Assembly (NCBI RefSeq): GCF_020360975.1
Contig: NW_025408674.1
Coordinates: 558,001-622,000 of the forward strand
DNA length: 64,000 nucleotides
DNA from: Hirsutella rhossiliensis
Taxonomy: Eukaryota; Ascomycota; Sordariomycetes; Hypocreales; Ophiocordycipitaceae
Reading direction: 5' to 3'
Shown one piece after another: positions 34,434-44,559 of the stretch (positions within the stretch are counted from its first letter, which is position 1; the number at the start of each line of letters is the position of its first letter). Below the pieces are notes generated by a model that saw nothing but the letters and a program-made list of their open reading frames with translations, did no database searches and was not told the DNA's origin. The translations under genes and the position numbers were made by a program.

Positions 34434-34633
34434 TGTTGGATCCACCTGTGCACTAGGCACCGATCGCGCACGTATAACTAATCGACCGCGCTAGTCACGT
34501 GCGAGTAAGAGGTGAGACACAGGGAGGAAGGTCTTTGCACACAGTTTGTATGGGACACGTTTCCCTAGTTACACAAGATATAACCAATTGAACCAGTTCG
34601 AATAACCTCACTGCAGTGAAGAGCCTGTCCACA
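34434..34633 (+). repeat. copia-3 5' LTR
   Basis: 200 bp, TGTTGGATCC to CCTGTCCACA. Contains ACTAATCGACC and CACGTGCGAG motifs. Confidence 0.95.
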
Positions 34634-34900
34634 CTGATCAGTGTCGCCCGGCAAAGGTGACACAGAACAGCAAGACGGAAGAGAGCTAACCTATCGTCAC
34701 GCTCTGCAAAGCGAGCTCCTGACGATAGGATAGTTGCTACAACGCGCGGATTGCTACGAAGACTCTGCATCAGAGCCCACTCTAGTTATCCAACCGTGCC
34801 TAAGCTTTGCTGTCATCAGCGACCCTTAGGCGTGCCCTATCGCACATTGATAACCTCATTGACACCCTGTGCCCTGTTTCTCAGCACACAGCCTGTCAAT

Positions 34901-36480
34901 ATGTCTGACAATTCATCTGCCGCACTAGCCCCGGCAACAGCCCAGGATACCCCGGCCAACGTGTCTCTCGAAGACAGGCAACTCGTTGAACGGAACCTGA
35001 CGATCGTGGAGCTCCTTCACTCCCGATCAGGCATTTCGACGCGGATTTCCTCAACGAACCTATCACCCAGAGCTCCTCCCTGTCCACCGCAACAGCTTCT
35101 TCTTAGGCTGTGTGGCAACATACACGGTGGATAAACGTAACCACGGAATTGCCCTGCTTGGGGATCTGTATAACGACTTCACGGGATGGAGCTATGATGA
35201 CTTCGAACTAATCAACCCACGCCTTAGATCAAGACTCCGGACGCTTCTCAGAATTAGGGGGATCTATATGGGCAAGGCCAACTCTAGCATCTCTCGAGCT
35301 TTATGTGGCCTTCTAACAAGTAACGAACTTCCTGAATGGGATGAGAACGAGTTGCTTGGTCAAGAGGTTGCTGAAAACACCGTGGCATATAAGGTGAAAC
35401 AGAAGCTGCTCCAAGGAACTGTTAAAGCGGCTATATCGTCACCGGCACCGGTAGTAATCCAGCAGCCAACTATTACCCGACCGGCGGAACCGGAATCCCC
35501 TCAGATCATTGAGACCCATCAACCCGCTCAGCAAGAGCCTCAGCATCAATGGCGCGAATCCCTCGGTATCAGCAGACGCTCCCCGTACGGACTACCAACT
35601 TCCGAGATGCATACACGAGCATTCCACCTGTTCGATTCGAGAACGAGGAAGTTGAGGCCGATCTCACGATTAGATTCATTAAGATATGGGACAAGAAACT
35701 AGCCTATACCGGCGAACCATACGATATCTTCGATGACAAGATCCGGAAATTCATGAGCGTGTGCCGTCAAGCAAACATTCCTCCGTCTAAATTCCATGGT
35801 GTTTTCCTTCGATTCTGGCCAGGAAGCTCAGTCCTTCTTTCTACACGAAATCAGCACTGATTTAACCTTCGCTGAGATGTATCAGAAGATGAAAGAGCAC
35901 TTTGACACCGAAATCAACCAGAAGATGTATCATACCCACTGGAGCACCCTCACCTTCAGCCGACTTCGGGCTGAGATGCCCGGTAAGTCATCTGACGAGG
36001 TCCTCCAGGCCCTTCTTACGAAATTGCGGCTCTGTAGGAGAGCACTCGGGGATAAGTCTGGCGGCGAAGGTGGCCTGATCGATGCAACGCTCAGGGCGTG
36101 CCGTGGTGTGCCTGAATTCCGACTCGCGATATACTCTCCCGCACCTACATTTGAGGGATTGGCATCACAGCTTCGATCATCGCTATCTGCCATGCAAGAT
36201 GAACGATCTGAACAACCCAGTGGCCAATATCCCCAAGACCTGGATAGAGGACATGATCAGCACTTCGTGGATCGCAAATTTCAGCGAAATTCCGGCGGAA
36301 CAAGAGGTCAATCACAAAGGCGTCAGCCAAATTGGAAGAAGAAATGCTACGTTTGCGGCAAGGAAGGTTGTTTCTCAACGAGACATCCTGAAAACGAGAG
36401 AAAAGCAGCCAAAGAGAAGTATCTACGAGAGAGAGCTTCACGGTCAATCTCGTTCGTATGCTATGTTCTTGGCTGACTAT
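34901..36480 (+). pseudogene. copia-3 gag
   Basis: ATG at 34901 (MSDNSSAALAPATAQDTPAN). Frames change near 35050, 35560, 35830 and 36100. Blocks parallel copia-1: ELINPRLRSRLRTLLRIRGI (about 35205), FIKIWDKKLAYTGEPYDIFD (about 35673), a HFDTEINQKMYHTHWSTLTF stretch (about 35898), and the knuckle CYVCGKEGCFSTRH (about 36348-36390). Confidence 0.8.
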
Positions 36481-36619
36481 GAAGGGGAATCACAGGATCA
36501 GGATGACTCGAGCACCGAGGAATCCGATGATTCTGACTCCTCTGACCCTTATGAATCGTTCTACGCTGCTGCTACCTTCTGTCCAACGAAGCTTTCCATC
36601 ATCGGATCTCTCAGTAGGC

Positions 36620-39600
36620 ATCAAGTTATTCAACAGTGACGAACCCACACAATTCATACTAGATCGTTACTCTCAAGACTCGTTCCAAGGAATCATGCCG
36701 GACACAGGTGCGGCATGCATATCGACGGAGGAATCGAACAACTGCGTGCTCTCCAACGAGAGATGCCCCAGTCCAATTCCGTGATGATCGCAAGCCCGAA
36801 CCAGTTAGATTTGGTGCAGGAAGATTGGAAACACCACTTGGCGTGATCACCTTGAACACACCAGTGGAGAGGTTGATTTTCATATAGTCAACGTGCCAAC
36901 GCCATTCCTCCTATGCCTAGCTGATATGGATCGGCTCGGCGTATATTTAAATAACGTCACGAACGAGCTCGTTGGCAATGGTGTGAGCGTTCCAGTGATT
37001 CGAAGATGGGGTCACGCGTGGTTCTTCTTGCGGAAACAAGAGGCATCAGTGGCATATCTCACGGAGGCTGAATTGCGGCGCCTCCACACGCGTTTTGGTC
37101 ATCCATCCGTGTATCGGCTGCACAAGCTGCTGAATTCGGCTGGCCATGATGTGGAAATCGAAGCTCTGGAAATGATCAAGAAGTTCTGCCACTACTGTCA
37201 GATGAAATCCGACCCGCCACGAAGGTTCAAGTTCAGCTTGAAGGATGATTGTGACTTCAATTACGAAGTCATCGTTGATGTCATGACATTGGGTGGCAGA
37301 CCAGTCCTCCATGTTGTTGATCAAGCCACTGCCTATCAGGCAGGAGATTCCTATCCAACATGACGGCCAAGGAAACGTGGCTCGCGTTGAAACAATGTTG
37401 GATGGATACATACCTTGGACCACCCGATGTGATCACTCATGACGCAGGCACGAATTTCGCTGCTGCCGAGTTCCAAGCAGAAGCGAAATTGATGGGAATA
37501 ACGTGTCATCAGGTGCCTGTGGAAGCACATTGGGCTGTTGGGAAGGTTGAGAAGTATCATGTGCCCGTCCGAAGAGCATATGATATATTAAAGGCAGAGC
37601 TGAAGGATACCGTGAGCCCTGATCAAGTCCTTCAAATGGCTTTCAAGGCTGTCAACGACACAGCCGGTCCGGATGGCCTCGTTCCAACCCTCCTCGTCTT
37701 CGGTGCTCTGCCTCGAATGACGATGGATTCGCCGCCTACACCTTCCGCAATGGCAAGAGCTAAGGCGGTGTGGCGAACGATGTCAGAGCTGAGGAAGATC
37801 AACGCCCAGAGGAAGGTTCAGACCGCGTTAAATACGCGTAATGGGCCTGATACAGCGTTGCGCCTGCCCCTATCCCTGGCGCTAGGAAGCGAAGTTCGCG
37901 TATTTCGCGAGAAGCACGGATGGCAAGGCCCATATAAAGTGCTCGAGGTGACGGATACGGAAATCGCAGTTGACCTGGACAACGGACCAGCGAAATTTCG
38001 CAGTACATGCGTCCAACCGTACTATCGTCACCCGGAATCGCTCCTTCCTCAGTTGCAACCCGACCCTAGCCCTAGCCGCACAGACCCATCAACACAACAA
38101 TCACTCCTTCCTCAACACAATCCGATCAACAACATCCTCTTCAAAACCCTCTTCCCTTCCACCCACAACTCAACAACCTCTTCCTCTTCCTACCACAGAA
38201 GACCAACCCAAACCTTTCGAATACCCTGAGCCAAAGAGGCCGCGCAGGCGTGGCCGACCTAGGAAGGATGCTGCACAAAATGGCACATCAGAATCCACTA
38301 TTGTTTGCTCACCCGTTCAATTTATCGTTCATCATGAAGCTAATGCGTTTCTTGTTCGAAAGAAATGGAACATCTCGGCCTAGCCAAGCGGCTACGAGCT
38401 GAAGGAAAGATCACAAGCACCGGTTTCCCATTTGAAGCTTCCGACACACTCGAGCTCACGAACCTCCTCGCCGCTGGGGTCATTGTACCCGAAGAATTCG
38501 ATGCGAATAAACATGGTGGATATCGTGTCTTCAAATCACGAATGGTCAGAGAGGTTAAGGAAGAAATACTGCAACGCCATACGAGAAATCACGCCTCGTT
38601 GTGCAAGGATACAATGATGATGGGAAACGTGGGATCCTCACACAAGCCCCTACCATCAGCCGGCCCGCACAACGCGTGGCCTTGGCCTTAGCACCGTTTC
38701 TCTGCACACGGGATATGTTCATCATGATCAGAGACATCACGATGGCATACACACAATCCCAGACCAAGCTGGCCCGTGTCATCCTTGCAGCCCTTCCTCA
38801 AGAACTCAAAAGAAGATATCCAGAGGAACAATCCTGCGAATCGTGAAGCCGCTATATGGCATCGCAGAGGCAGGAGCCCACTGGTTCAACACATATCACG
38901 ACCATCACTGCCGCAAGCTTAATATGGAAACCTCTTCGTTTGACCCGTGCCTTCTGATCACGGCAAACAACATCGCCGACAAGGACCTGTTTGGCATCGC
39001 GGCCTTGCAAACGGATGACACATTCATTGTTGGCACAGATGCATTTCTCAAGATCGAGGAGAAAGAACTCTGCTTTAAGGCCAAGCCAAAAGAGATTCTC
39101 CAAGAAGGTTCCATCTGCGACTTTAACGGCAGCCGCCTGACCATACAAAATGGCTGTGTCATCGTCAGGCAGAAGGGCCAAGCCCAAAACCTCGAGGAGA
39201 TCAATCTTCAGGCATCAAGTAGGCATCAGGATTATGCTGCTCAACGCGCCCGGGGCATATATCGCTTCGATTTGCCAACCCGAAGCAACATACGATTGTT
39301 CCGTTGCGGCACAAGCCCAAGAGCCCGTTAATACCGACTTCAAGGCTTTGAACAAGCGGATTGAATGGCAGATCAACAATCCCGACCGTGGCCTATGTTA
39401 CATACCCATCGATCTCGAGAGCGCGAAGATCTTTGTGTTCACCGATGGATCATTCGCCAACAATAAGGATTTAAGCTCTCAAATCGGCTTTGTGATTATC
39501 ATCGCCAATGAGACCGCGCAATCAACCGATTCATTTTCCATCCGCGGAAACATTCTTCATTGAGCTCAACTAAATGCAAGCGCGTTACTCGAAGCGTTCT

Positions 39601-39925
39601 TGCATCAGAGATCTATGGATTGACATCGGGCTTCGATCTCGCATTTGTGATCAAGCAAACGGTCAATACGATCGCACAACGCCTTGATCTGAAGCAAATC
39701 CGCTCGTCATTTGCACAGATTCATATAGCCTCTATGAGTGCCTCGTCAAACTTGGCACCACAACAGAGAAGCGACTCATGATAGATATCATGGCGCTGAG
39801 GCAGGCATATGAATCAAGGGATATTGCGGAAATCCGTTGGGTCAACGGCGCAGATAACCCTGCCGATGCTATGACGAAGGCATCACAAACAGCGCCCTCA
39901 CGCAGTTTATTAGCGACAATCAGCT
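36620..39925 (+). pseudogene. copia-3 pol
   Basis: Protease MPDTGAACI (Asp codon 36701-36703). Integrase LHTRFGHPSVYRLHKLLNSA (about 37082) with FCHYCQMKSDPPRRFKF, then core segments THDAGTNFAAAEFQAEAKLM (about 37435) and HWAVGKVEKYH (about 37530). RT: KPLYGIAEAGAHWFN (about 38845) and AALQTDDTFIVG with QTDD at 39008-39019. RNase H: FTDGSFANNKDLSSQIGFVI (about 39438) and STKCKRVTRSVLASEIYG. Ends with GADNPADAMTKA (about 39846). Multiple frameshifts. The QTDD box is shared with copia-1. Confidence 0.85.
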
Positions 39926-40319
39926 AAACGTGGGTGGAAGGATTCGTTCATCGCAATAACACAACAATTCTCGACGAGATTTAATCGGTTTTCGTTCCCT
40001 TCTTCTGCTTTACCGTCGTTCTTTTATTCCATTCACATTAACGAGGAGATCCTCGTGTCCATATTCCAACGTGGGACCGATGGAATCAGCTAGCGCATCC
40101 GGCGCTCGAAATGCGGCCCATGATGGCGTGTGGCAGAACACACCCAGTGTGGGGAGGAGAGCTACAGTCAGAGCACACTATCCAACATAGTGATGCATCG
40201 TGGTAGGAGTTTGTTGGTGTTCTTGTTCGTGTTTTTCCTATCTCATCTTAATTCGCTGTGTTTGGTGTGTTTTGGTGGATTGATTAGTGCGCGATCATCG
40301 ATTTAGAAAGAGGTTCCAG

Positions 40320-40519
40320 TGTTGGATCCACCTGTGCACTAGGCACCGATCGCGCACGTATAACTAATCGACCGCGCTAGTCACGTGCGAGTAAGAGGTG
40401 AGACACAGGGAGGAAGGTCTTTGCACACAGTTTGTATGGGACACGTTTCCCTAGTTACACAAGATATAACCAATTGAACCAGTTCGAATAACCTCACTGC
40501 AGTGAAGAGCCTGTCCACA
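40320..40519 (+). repeat. copia-3 3' LTR
   Basis: 200 bp, identical to the 5' LTR by eye, then the duplication ggata. Confidence 0.95.
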
Positions 40520-40770
40520 GGATATATTGTTTTACTGGCAATATATTTGGTCACTGGCAATACAATACAATATGGACCAATGCCATATTGCGCAATACAA
40601 TACGCACCTCTTGACAATACAATAATATTGCGAGGGGTCCATATTGCCAATATACGTATTGTTTATATTATTAGCAACACTGATGGACACACTGGATTCA
40701 ACGGAAAGTCTCCCTAGCAAGGCAAATCAACATCGAAAAGGACTACCAAATCATCCAAAGCATCCACCCC

Positions 40771-41397
40771 TTGACTGCGGTCCAAATCGCTACTCACCTC
40801 TCTGTGCCCACTAAACGCACGCCAATTGACAAGTGGGTACGAGAAAACGTCGAGGAGAATAAATGGCCAGATGTTAAATCCATCGCCACATCCACGTGGC
40901 TTTGCAAACAAGGCTATTTATCGCTATCTTCTGCGACAGACTCACGAGAAAGGACGTGAAGAGTGGGCAGACCGTATGGTAGGCACCATTAAAGATGCCT
41001 ACTCGCCTGCCAAAATACCAGAGCATACTCATTGTGCCTGGGGATTGAAAGAGAAGGCGTGTGGACTGCGTACTTCCGTGGATTTTCTCTTCGGCAACCA
41101 CATGTTGTTACGATCAAGCAACCGGAGGCCTATTGAGTTGGCCGACTGCTTCTGTCTTGAGTGTCCTAACGAGGGCGTCCAGGTTCACAACAACCCAACC
41201 TACGCCTTTGTTGTGGTTATGAATCAAGGCAAAACTAACCAGAACGGCCGAATCGAGTATGGGGCTTGCTTGAGGCATCGTGACCCTTATGCCTGTTTGG
41301 TTGGCCAACTCGCTTTCTGGCTTTTTTTTTGTTGGCAGGTTGAAAGAGAGCCATTTCCGGACTTCTCGCGTCCCGAGACATGGTATAATATTAAGAT
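40771..41397 (+). pseudogene. Crypton/NDC10-like recombinase relic
   Basis: Blocks: SPHPRGFANKAIYRYLLRQ (about 40883-40940), EKGREEWADRMVGTIKDAYS, NRRPIELADCFCLECPNEGV, GKTNQNGRIEYGACLRHRDP (about 41228-41288) and GQLAFWLFF..W. The GKTN..G...Y...RHRDP..C..G.LAF pattern is the NDC10-type domain shared by Crypton-like elements and centromere-binding CBF3 homologues. Its 3' end is cut by an inverted LTR fragment at 41398; its 5' part is unclear and frame-changed. Inactive. Confidence 0.65.
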
Positions 41398-41509
41398 TGT
41401 CGGGAGGTCTGTACTGCAGTAACGCAATGGGTTGTATTCAAGATGTCTAGCTAGGAAGGGAGGAAAGGGAATGAGGGGGCACACTACGTGCCCTTTATAC
41501 ACGGATCCC
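41398..41509 (-). repeat. Truncated copia-1-type LTR
   Basis: On the minus strand it matches the last 112 bp of the copia-1 LTR (GGATCCGTGTATAAAGGGC through CTCCCGACA), with a small difference (ctagctagg for ctagcaagg). The 5' part of the LTR is absent. It cuts the Crypton-like relic. Confidence 0.85.
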
Positions 41510-41682
41510 TTAACTCAGCAAGCTCAGGCCATTAGTAAGGTCATGTGATGTCCTCGAACAAATGGCCTGAGGTCCGTGTCAAATTACACGATGCGCCATT
41601 GCGCTAGAGAGGCTATTGGCCTGCTGCAGGCTTCCTCGCGACAGCCTGTTCTGAGCGGGGTGCACGGGAGCGGTGAGGGACC

Positions 41683-42709
41683 TCAGGCGCTTGCCCCAGG
41701 GCGAGGCAGGAGCGTTTGCAGCCGAAGTCCGCCCAGTTCCGACGCTGGCGCGCCGGATCCGCTGTTGGCGTCCAAGGTTGCTTGCTCGGCGGGCGTCGGC
41801 GGTACATACGATTCCTCGGCGACGGTGGCTACGACGGTGACAGCGGCCGAAGCCCGGGACTTGGTGTCTTCGTCCAGGATATCGAGGAACCGGACGGCCT
41901 TGATGACGATCTTGAATGCCTTGAGAATCATCTCATCGAGGTCGTTGACGTCCTCCGGGGTTGAGAGCGCCCTTCTGACACTTCTGCAACCGTTTTACCG
42001 TTTTGACCAGCAGCGAAAGTTCGGAGAGCAGCGACTTTCGAGACCTTCAAAGCGAGTCGCTGCGCAAAACTACGGAGACTCTCTGTTCAGGCAGTTTGTG
42101 CGTTCCTACATTCAACAGGGCGGCAGGTTAGACGGCTGTGCTCGGTGCCGGGCGGCAGTCGAGACATACCAGGAGAGAGCGGACGCCGGCGATGATGCCC
42201 TTCATGAACTCTTGGTTCCTGAAGATTTCATTGTCGTCCATGGACGTGCTCTGCAAAAGGTCCCAGAAGTTTAGAAGAGCGTTGAGGAGGCTGCGCATGT
42301 CGTCGGGCTCGTAGGCATTACAATGGTTTGTGGGCAGCCAGCCCCTGGCGCCCGTGGCCAGCAGGGTTCCGTCTGCCCATCCGTTGGTGTGGACCGAGTG
42401 CACCAAGACGACGTCTCCCTCGTCGAGCGGCAGGGTGACGCTCGACTCGGTCATGGCGCAACTGGGGCTGAAGGGGAAGAAGGCCCGTAGGAAGTTGTGG
42501 AAGAGGGGCGGGTCGACGGCCGCCTCGGGCGACAGGTCCTCCTGGGAGCCTTTGGGAGTGGCGGGGGAGGTCATGTGGGATTGCAGATAGAGATTGACGT
42601 GCTGTTGCGACGAGTTGCACGATCCATTGGCAGCGTCTTCCAGCTGGGACGGGGGTATCTCGAGGGGAGCCACACAAAGACTGGCTCGCTCCGCGAGATC
42701 GCTCAGCAT
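41683..42709 (-). pseudogene. Cdc25-type RasGEF fragment (SH3 domain part)
   Basis: Minus strand, ATG at 42709. An SH3-like domain: FLRAFFPFSP, LPLDEGDVVLVHSVHTNGWA, DGTLLATGARGWLPTNHCNA (about 42320-42480). Then MRSLLNALLNFWDLLQS and EFMKGIIAGVRSLL (about 42190-42300). Frame-shifted continuations give RKSLLSELSSLVKTVKRLQ (about 41985-42045), MILKAFKIVIKAVRFLDIL (about 41875-41931), and EESYVPPTPAEQATLD. This order is that of the N-terminal half of fungal Cdc25/RasGEF proteins, which activate Ras at the plasma membrane. The REM and catalytic GEF domains are absent, and stops and shifts break the frame. A partial gene copy, not a working gene. Confidence 0.75.
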
Positions 42710-42821
42710 TGCGCTCGCTGGGGGCGGCGAATGGGCTACTGTGGTATCGGACTGAGATGGTCGGGTGGCCCTTCGGAGATGACATGCTTTATATGGGGCC
42801 GCGCTGTAGTCCGATGACCGG

Positions 42822-43106
42822 ATGACGGGTCAGCCAGCCTCGGGGCCTGTGACTCCAACAGGTTTGTTAATGGGGGCCCTGGCACAAGGGAGTGAACTTG
42901 TCCACACTTTAAGAGACCTGGGACGAACGAGACTGGCCGAACAAACCGCTAAACGTCGCCGGAGTATGAAGAATAAACAGCTACAATCAGGAGGGGTCCT
43001 TACAGTAGCCCAGGCACGTAACATGGTTCAAGAAATGCAGGATAATGACGTGGCGAAGACTCGGCGGGTAGATGACAGGGCTGAAAGACAGTACCGTAAC
43101 GGGTGA
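42822..43106 (+). pseudogene. pogo/Fot-like transposase C-terminal fragment
   Basis: Plus-strand ORF of 94 codons with RRSMKNKQLQSGGVLTVAQA followed by RNMVQEM, similar to the basic tails of fungal pogo/Fot1-type DDE transposases (..GGVLTV..A..M). Only the tail remains. It is followed after about 135 bp by a terminal-repeat-like pair of CTGTTCATTYGGGTG motifs, which supports the call. Confidence 0.5.
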
Positions 43107-43241
43107 AGAAAATCTATTATGGAGGCCGCCAAGATATCCAGAAGATGGAGGCTTGGAAGAACGGTTACAACCGATTTATGTAATTGATCAGGAGGGCTGT
43201 GGCCGGCTGCTACGGCGGGCTTGAAGATAAAGATCGATATT

Positions 43242-43273
43242 CTGTTCATTCGGGTGATCTGTTCATTTGGGTG
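43242..43273. repeat. Duplicated CTGTTCATTYGGGTG motif
   Basis: Two copies, 43242-43256 (CTGTTCATTCGGGTG) and 43259-43273 (CTGTTCATTTGGGTG), spaced 17 bp start to start, followed by TCCAGCACCCCAC. The layout resembles repeated transposase-binding sites at a pogo-type terminus. Confidence 0.5.
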
Positions 43274-43412
43274 TCCAGCACCCCACTTTATTGGGATTCG
43301 CTTGGGCTGGCGAAGAGAGCATGAACATACCGGTAATGCATACAGTACCGTACAGTATGCGAGCCCATATAGAGCAAGAGAAGCCTTGCCTCACTTTGGA
43401 GCTGATTCGTGA

Positions 43413-44559
43413 ATTTCATCTTTCTCGTAGTTAAAGCTATCGATGTCGAGTCGTCAATCCAAGTTCATTGTGGGTAGAGACATGAGTCGTGGGAGTTTTA
43501 CTGACTAGCTGGTGGAGCCGTTGGACCCCAACGGGAACTCCGTCGATGATGGTACTACTCGTGCCCGCCCCCACCTTAGTGGGTGAGCCGCCTGGTCGAG
43601 TCAATCGCAGCTAGTTCGGGGGCAGTGCATAACCTTAACCTTATGGCATCCGGGGCCGTCCCCTATTCATCGACGAGTCGAGATTACCTACAGTGGGTCC
43701 CTTTTCGCGTGAATCACTAAACGGGCTGTCCTACGATGCTGGTCCATATGCTTCCATTCCTGGGTTCGCCTGATGTGACCCGCCCATGTTAAAGTTCGGA
43801 CCGATTATCGCGGCAGGCGCGCGTGCCAGGGTCCGGAGGTGACGATCAGGCTGGCAAGGACCGCAGGGTTCAAGGTCTAGAAGCAGCTAGTTGGGCAAGA
43901 TAGCGATGCGGTGGGGAGGGCCCTAACCTCCATGTCGCATAACATGAGGTGCTAAAATACTTCGAACATCCGTTAAATTGCCAAGGCAAGGGCTTAACGG
44001 CTGAATGTCCAGCCAGGAAGGCGAAAGTGGTATACCTGCCATTCAACTTTCCTGGGGAGACCCCTAGAACCCCCTTTCGCCTGCAGCGGGCAACCAGCTG
44101 TTAAATCGCTTCAAACCTGTACTTGTCACGAATAATCCCACGCTGCCATTCTAGCGAAAGTGGGAGCCACCTGTTGATTGCAGGTGACAACGTCAATTAA
44201 CGCATATATTCTACGCGACAGCACTAAGAGAATTGAGTCATAGTCAAGACTCCGAAGGAGTCTCTCTACTGCTTCCTGGCAGGCACAATCTAACTATATA
44301 CGATATATCGAACCTCCCCCTTCCCTGTAGCTTATAGGAAGACGTCGTTTAGTCACGGTAGAGTGGTGGATACGGTGGATCGCTCAGCTATTGAGCCTGA
44401 CGCAGTGACGCCGTTGTTGGTCAGCGAGGCACATCTTCATCCTGCTTTGTAATTAACCGTAAACGCAGCACGCAGGAGAGACGAGTTATCGTTAGCTGCA
44501 GTCAACCGAGTACAATCCGTTGTCGTACGGTATGAGCGGGCGATGCGAAAGGCCCTTCC
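43413..44559. other. 1.15-kb ORF-free, hairpin-rich region
   Basis: No ORF of 60 codons or more in six frames and no match I recognise to rRNA, tRNA, U RNA or group I introns. Inverted repeats include a 9-bp perfect stem AGGCGAAAG (44019-44027)/CTTTCGCCT (44074-44082), with smaller stems inside (TGG..CCA and GGGG-aga-CCCC at 44054-44064), CACCTG/CAGGTG (44168-44186), GACTCCGAAGGAGTC (about 44249-44263) and CCTC.ATGT..ACATGAGG (about 43927-43951). It could be a structured RNA, a miniature element, or decayed repeat. Confidence 0.4.
44124..44220. repeat. Possible 97-bp LTR-like repeat
   Basis: Begins TGTCACGAA and ends CTACGCGACA, like the 70-bp LTR family (TGTCACGAAA..TTCGCGACA), and shares the internal block GCCACCTGTTG. 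Flanks gtact (44119-44123) and gcact (44221-44225) agree at four of five bases, as expected for a decayed 5-bp duplication. Tentative. Confidence 0.35.

Larger units (their letters stand above)
34434..40519 (+). mobile_element. Ty1/copia retrotransposon copia-3
   Basis: 6086-bp element near the 3' end of hAT B, with 200-bp LTRs that read as identical and the 5-bp duplication ggata (34429-34433 and 40520-40524). Same lineage as copia-1: shared gag blocks, DTGAA protease, HHCC integrase, QTDD RT and the CACTGATCAGTG palindrome after the 5' LTR. About 390 bp of non-coding sequence lies between the pol end and the 3' LTR. It inserted in hAT B's subterminal repeat zone; the empty site is visible in copy A near 3085-3110. 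Confidence 0.95.
27525..40682 (+). mobile_element. hAT transposon copy B with two nested copia elements
   Basis: Same family as copy A but inverted: the left end CAGTGTTGCTAATAATATGAC matches A's right end, and B's right end (..ATATTATTAGCAACACTG, ending 40682) matches A's left end. Removing copia-2 and copia-3 with one target duplication each leaves 2773 bp, against 2772 bp for A. Sampled differences from A are one-base homopolymer changes. No 8-bp target duplication (atttctcg left, atggacac right). Left flank: gag/protease relic. Right flank: Crypton-like relic. Confidence 0.92.

Noticed and set aside
2941..40682. Simple inversion between hAT A and B that would restore 8-bp target duplications
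   Set aside because: I exchanged the flanks in the orientations an inversion would give; no pair of 8-bp flanks matches, and the gag relics would then be on the wrong strands.
43413..44559. rRNA, group I intron or hammerhead ribozyme
   Set aside because: None of the conserved core sequences I know for these could be found, so it is left as unknown.
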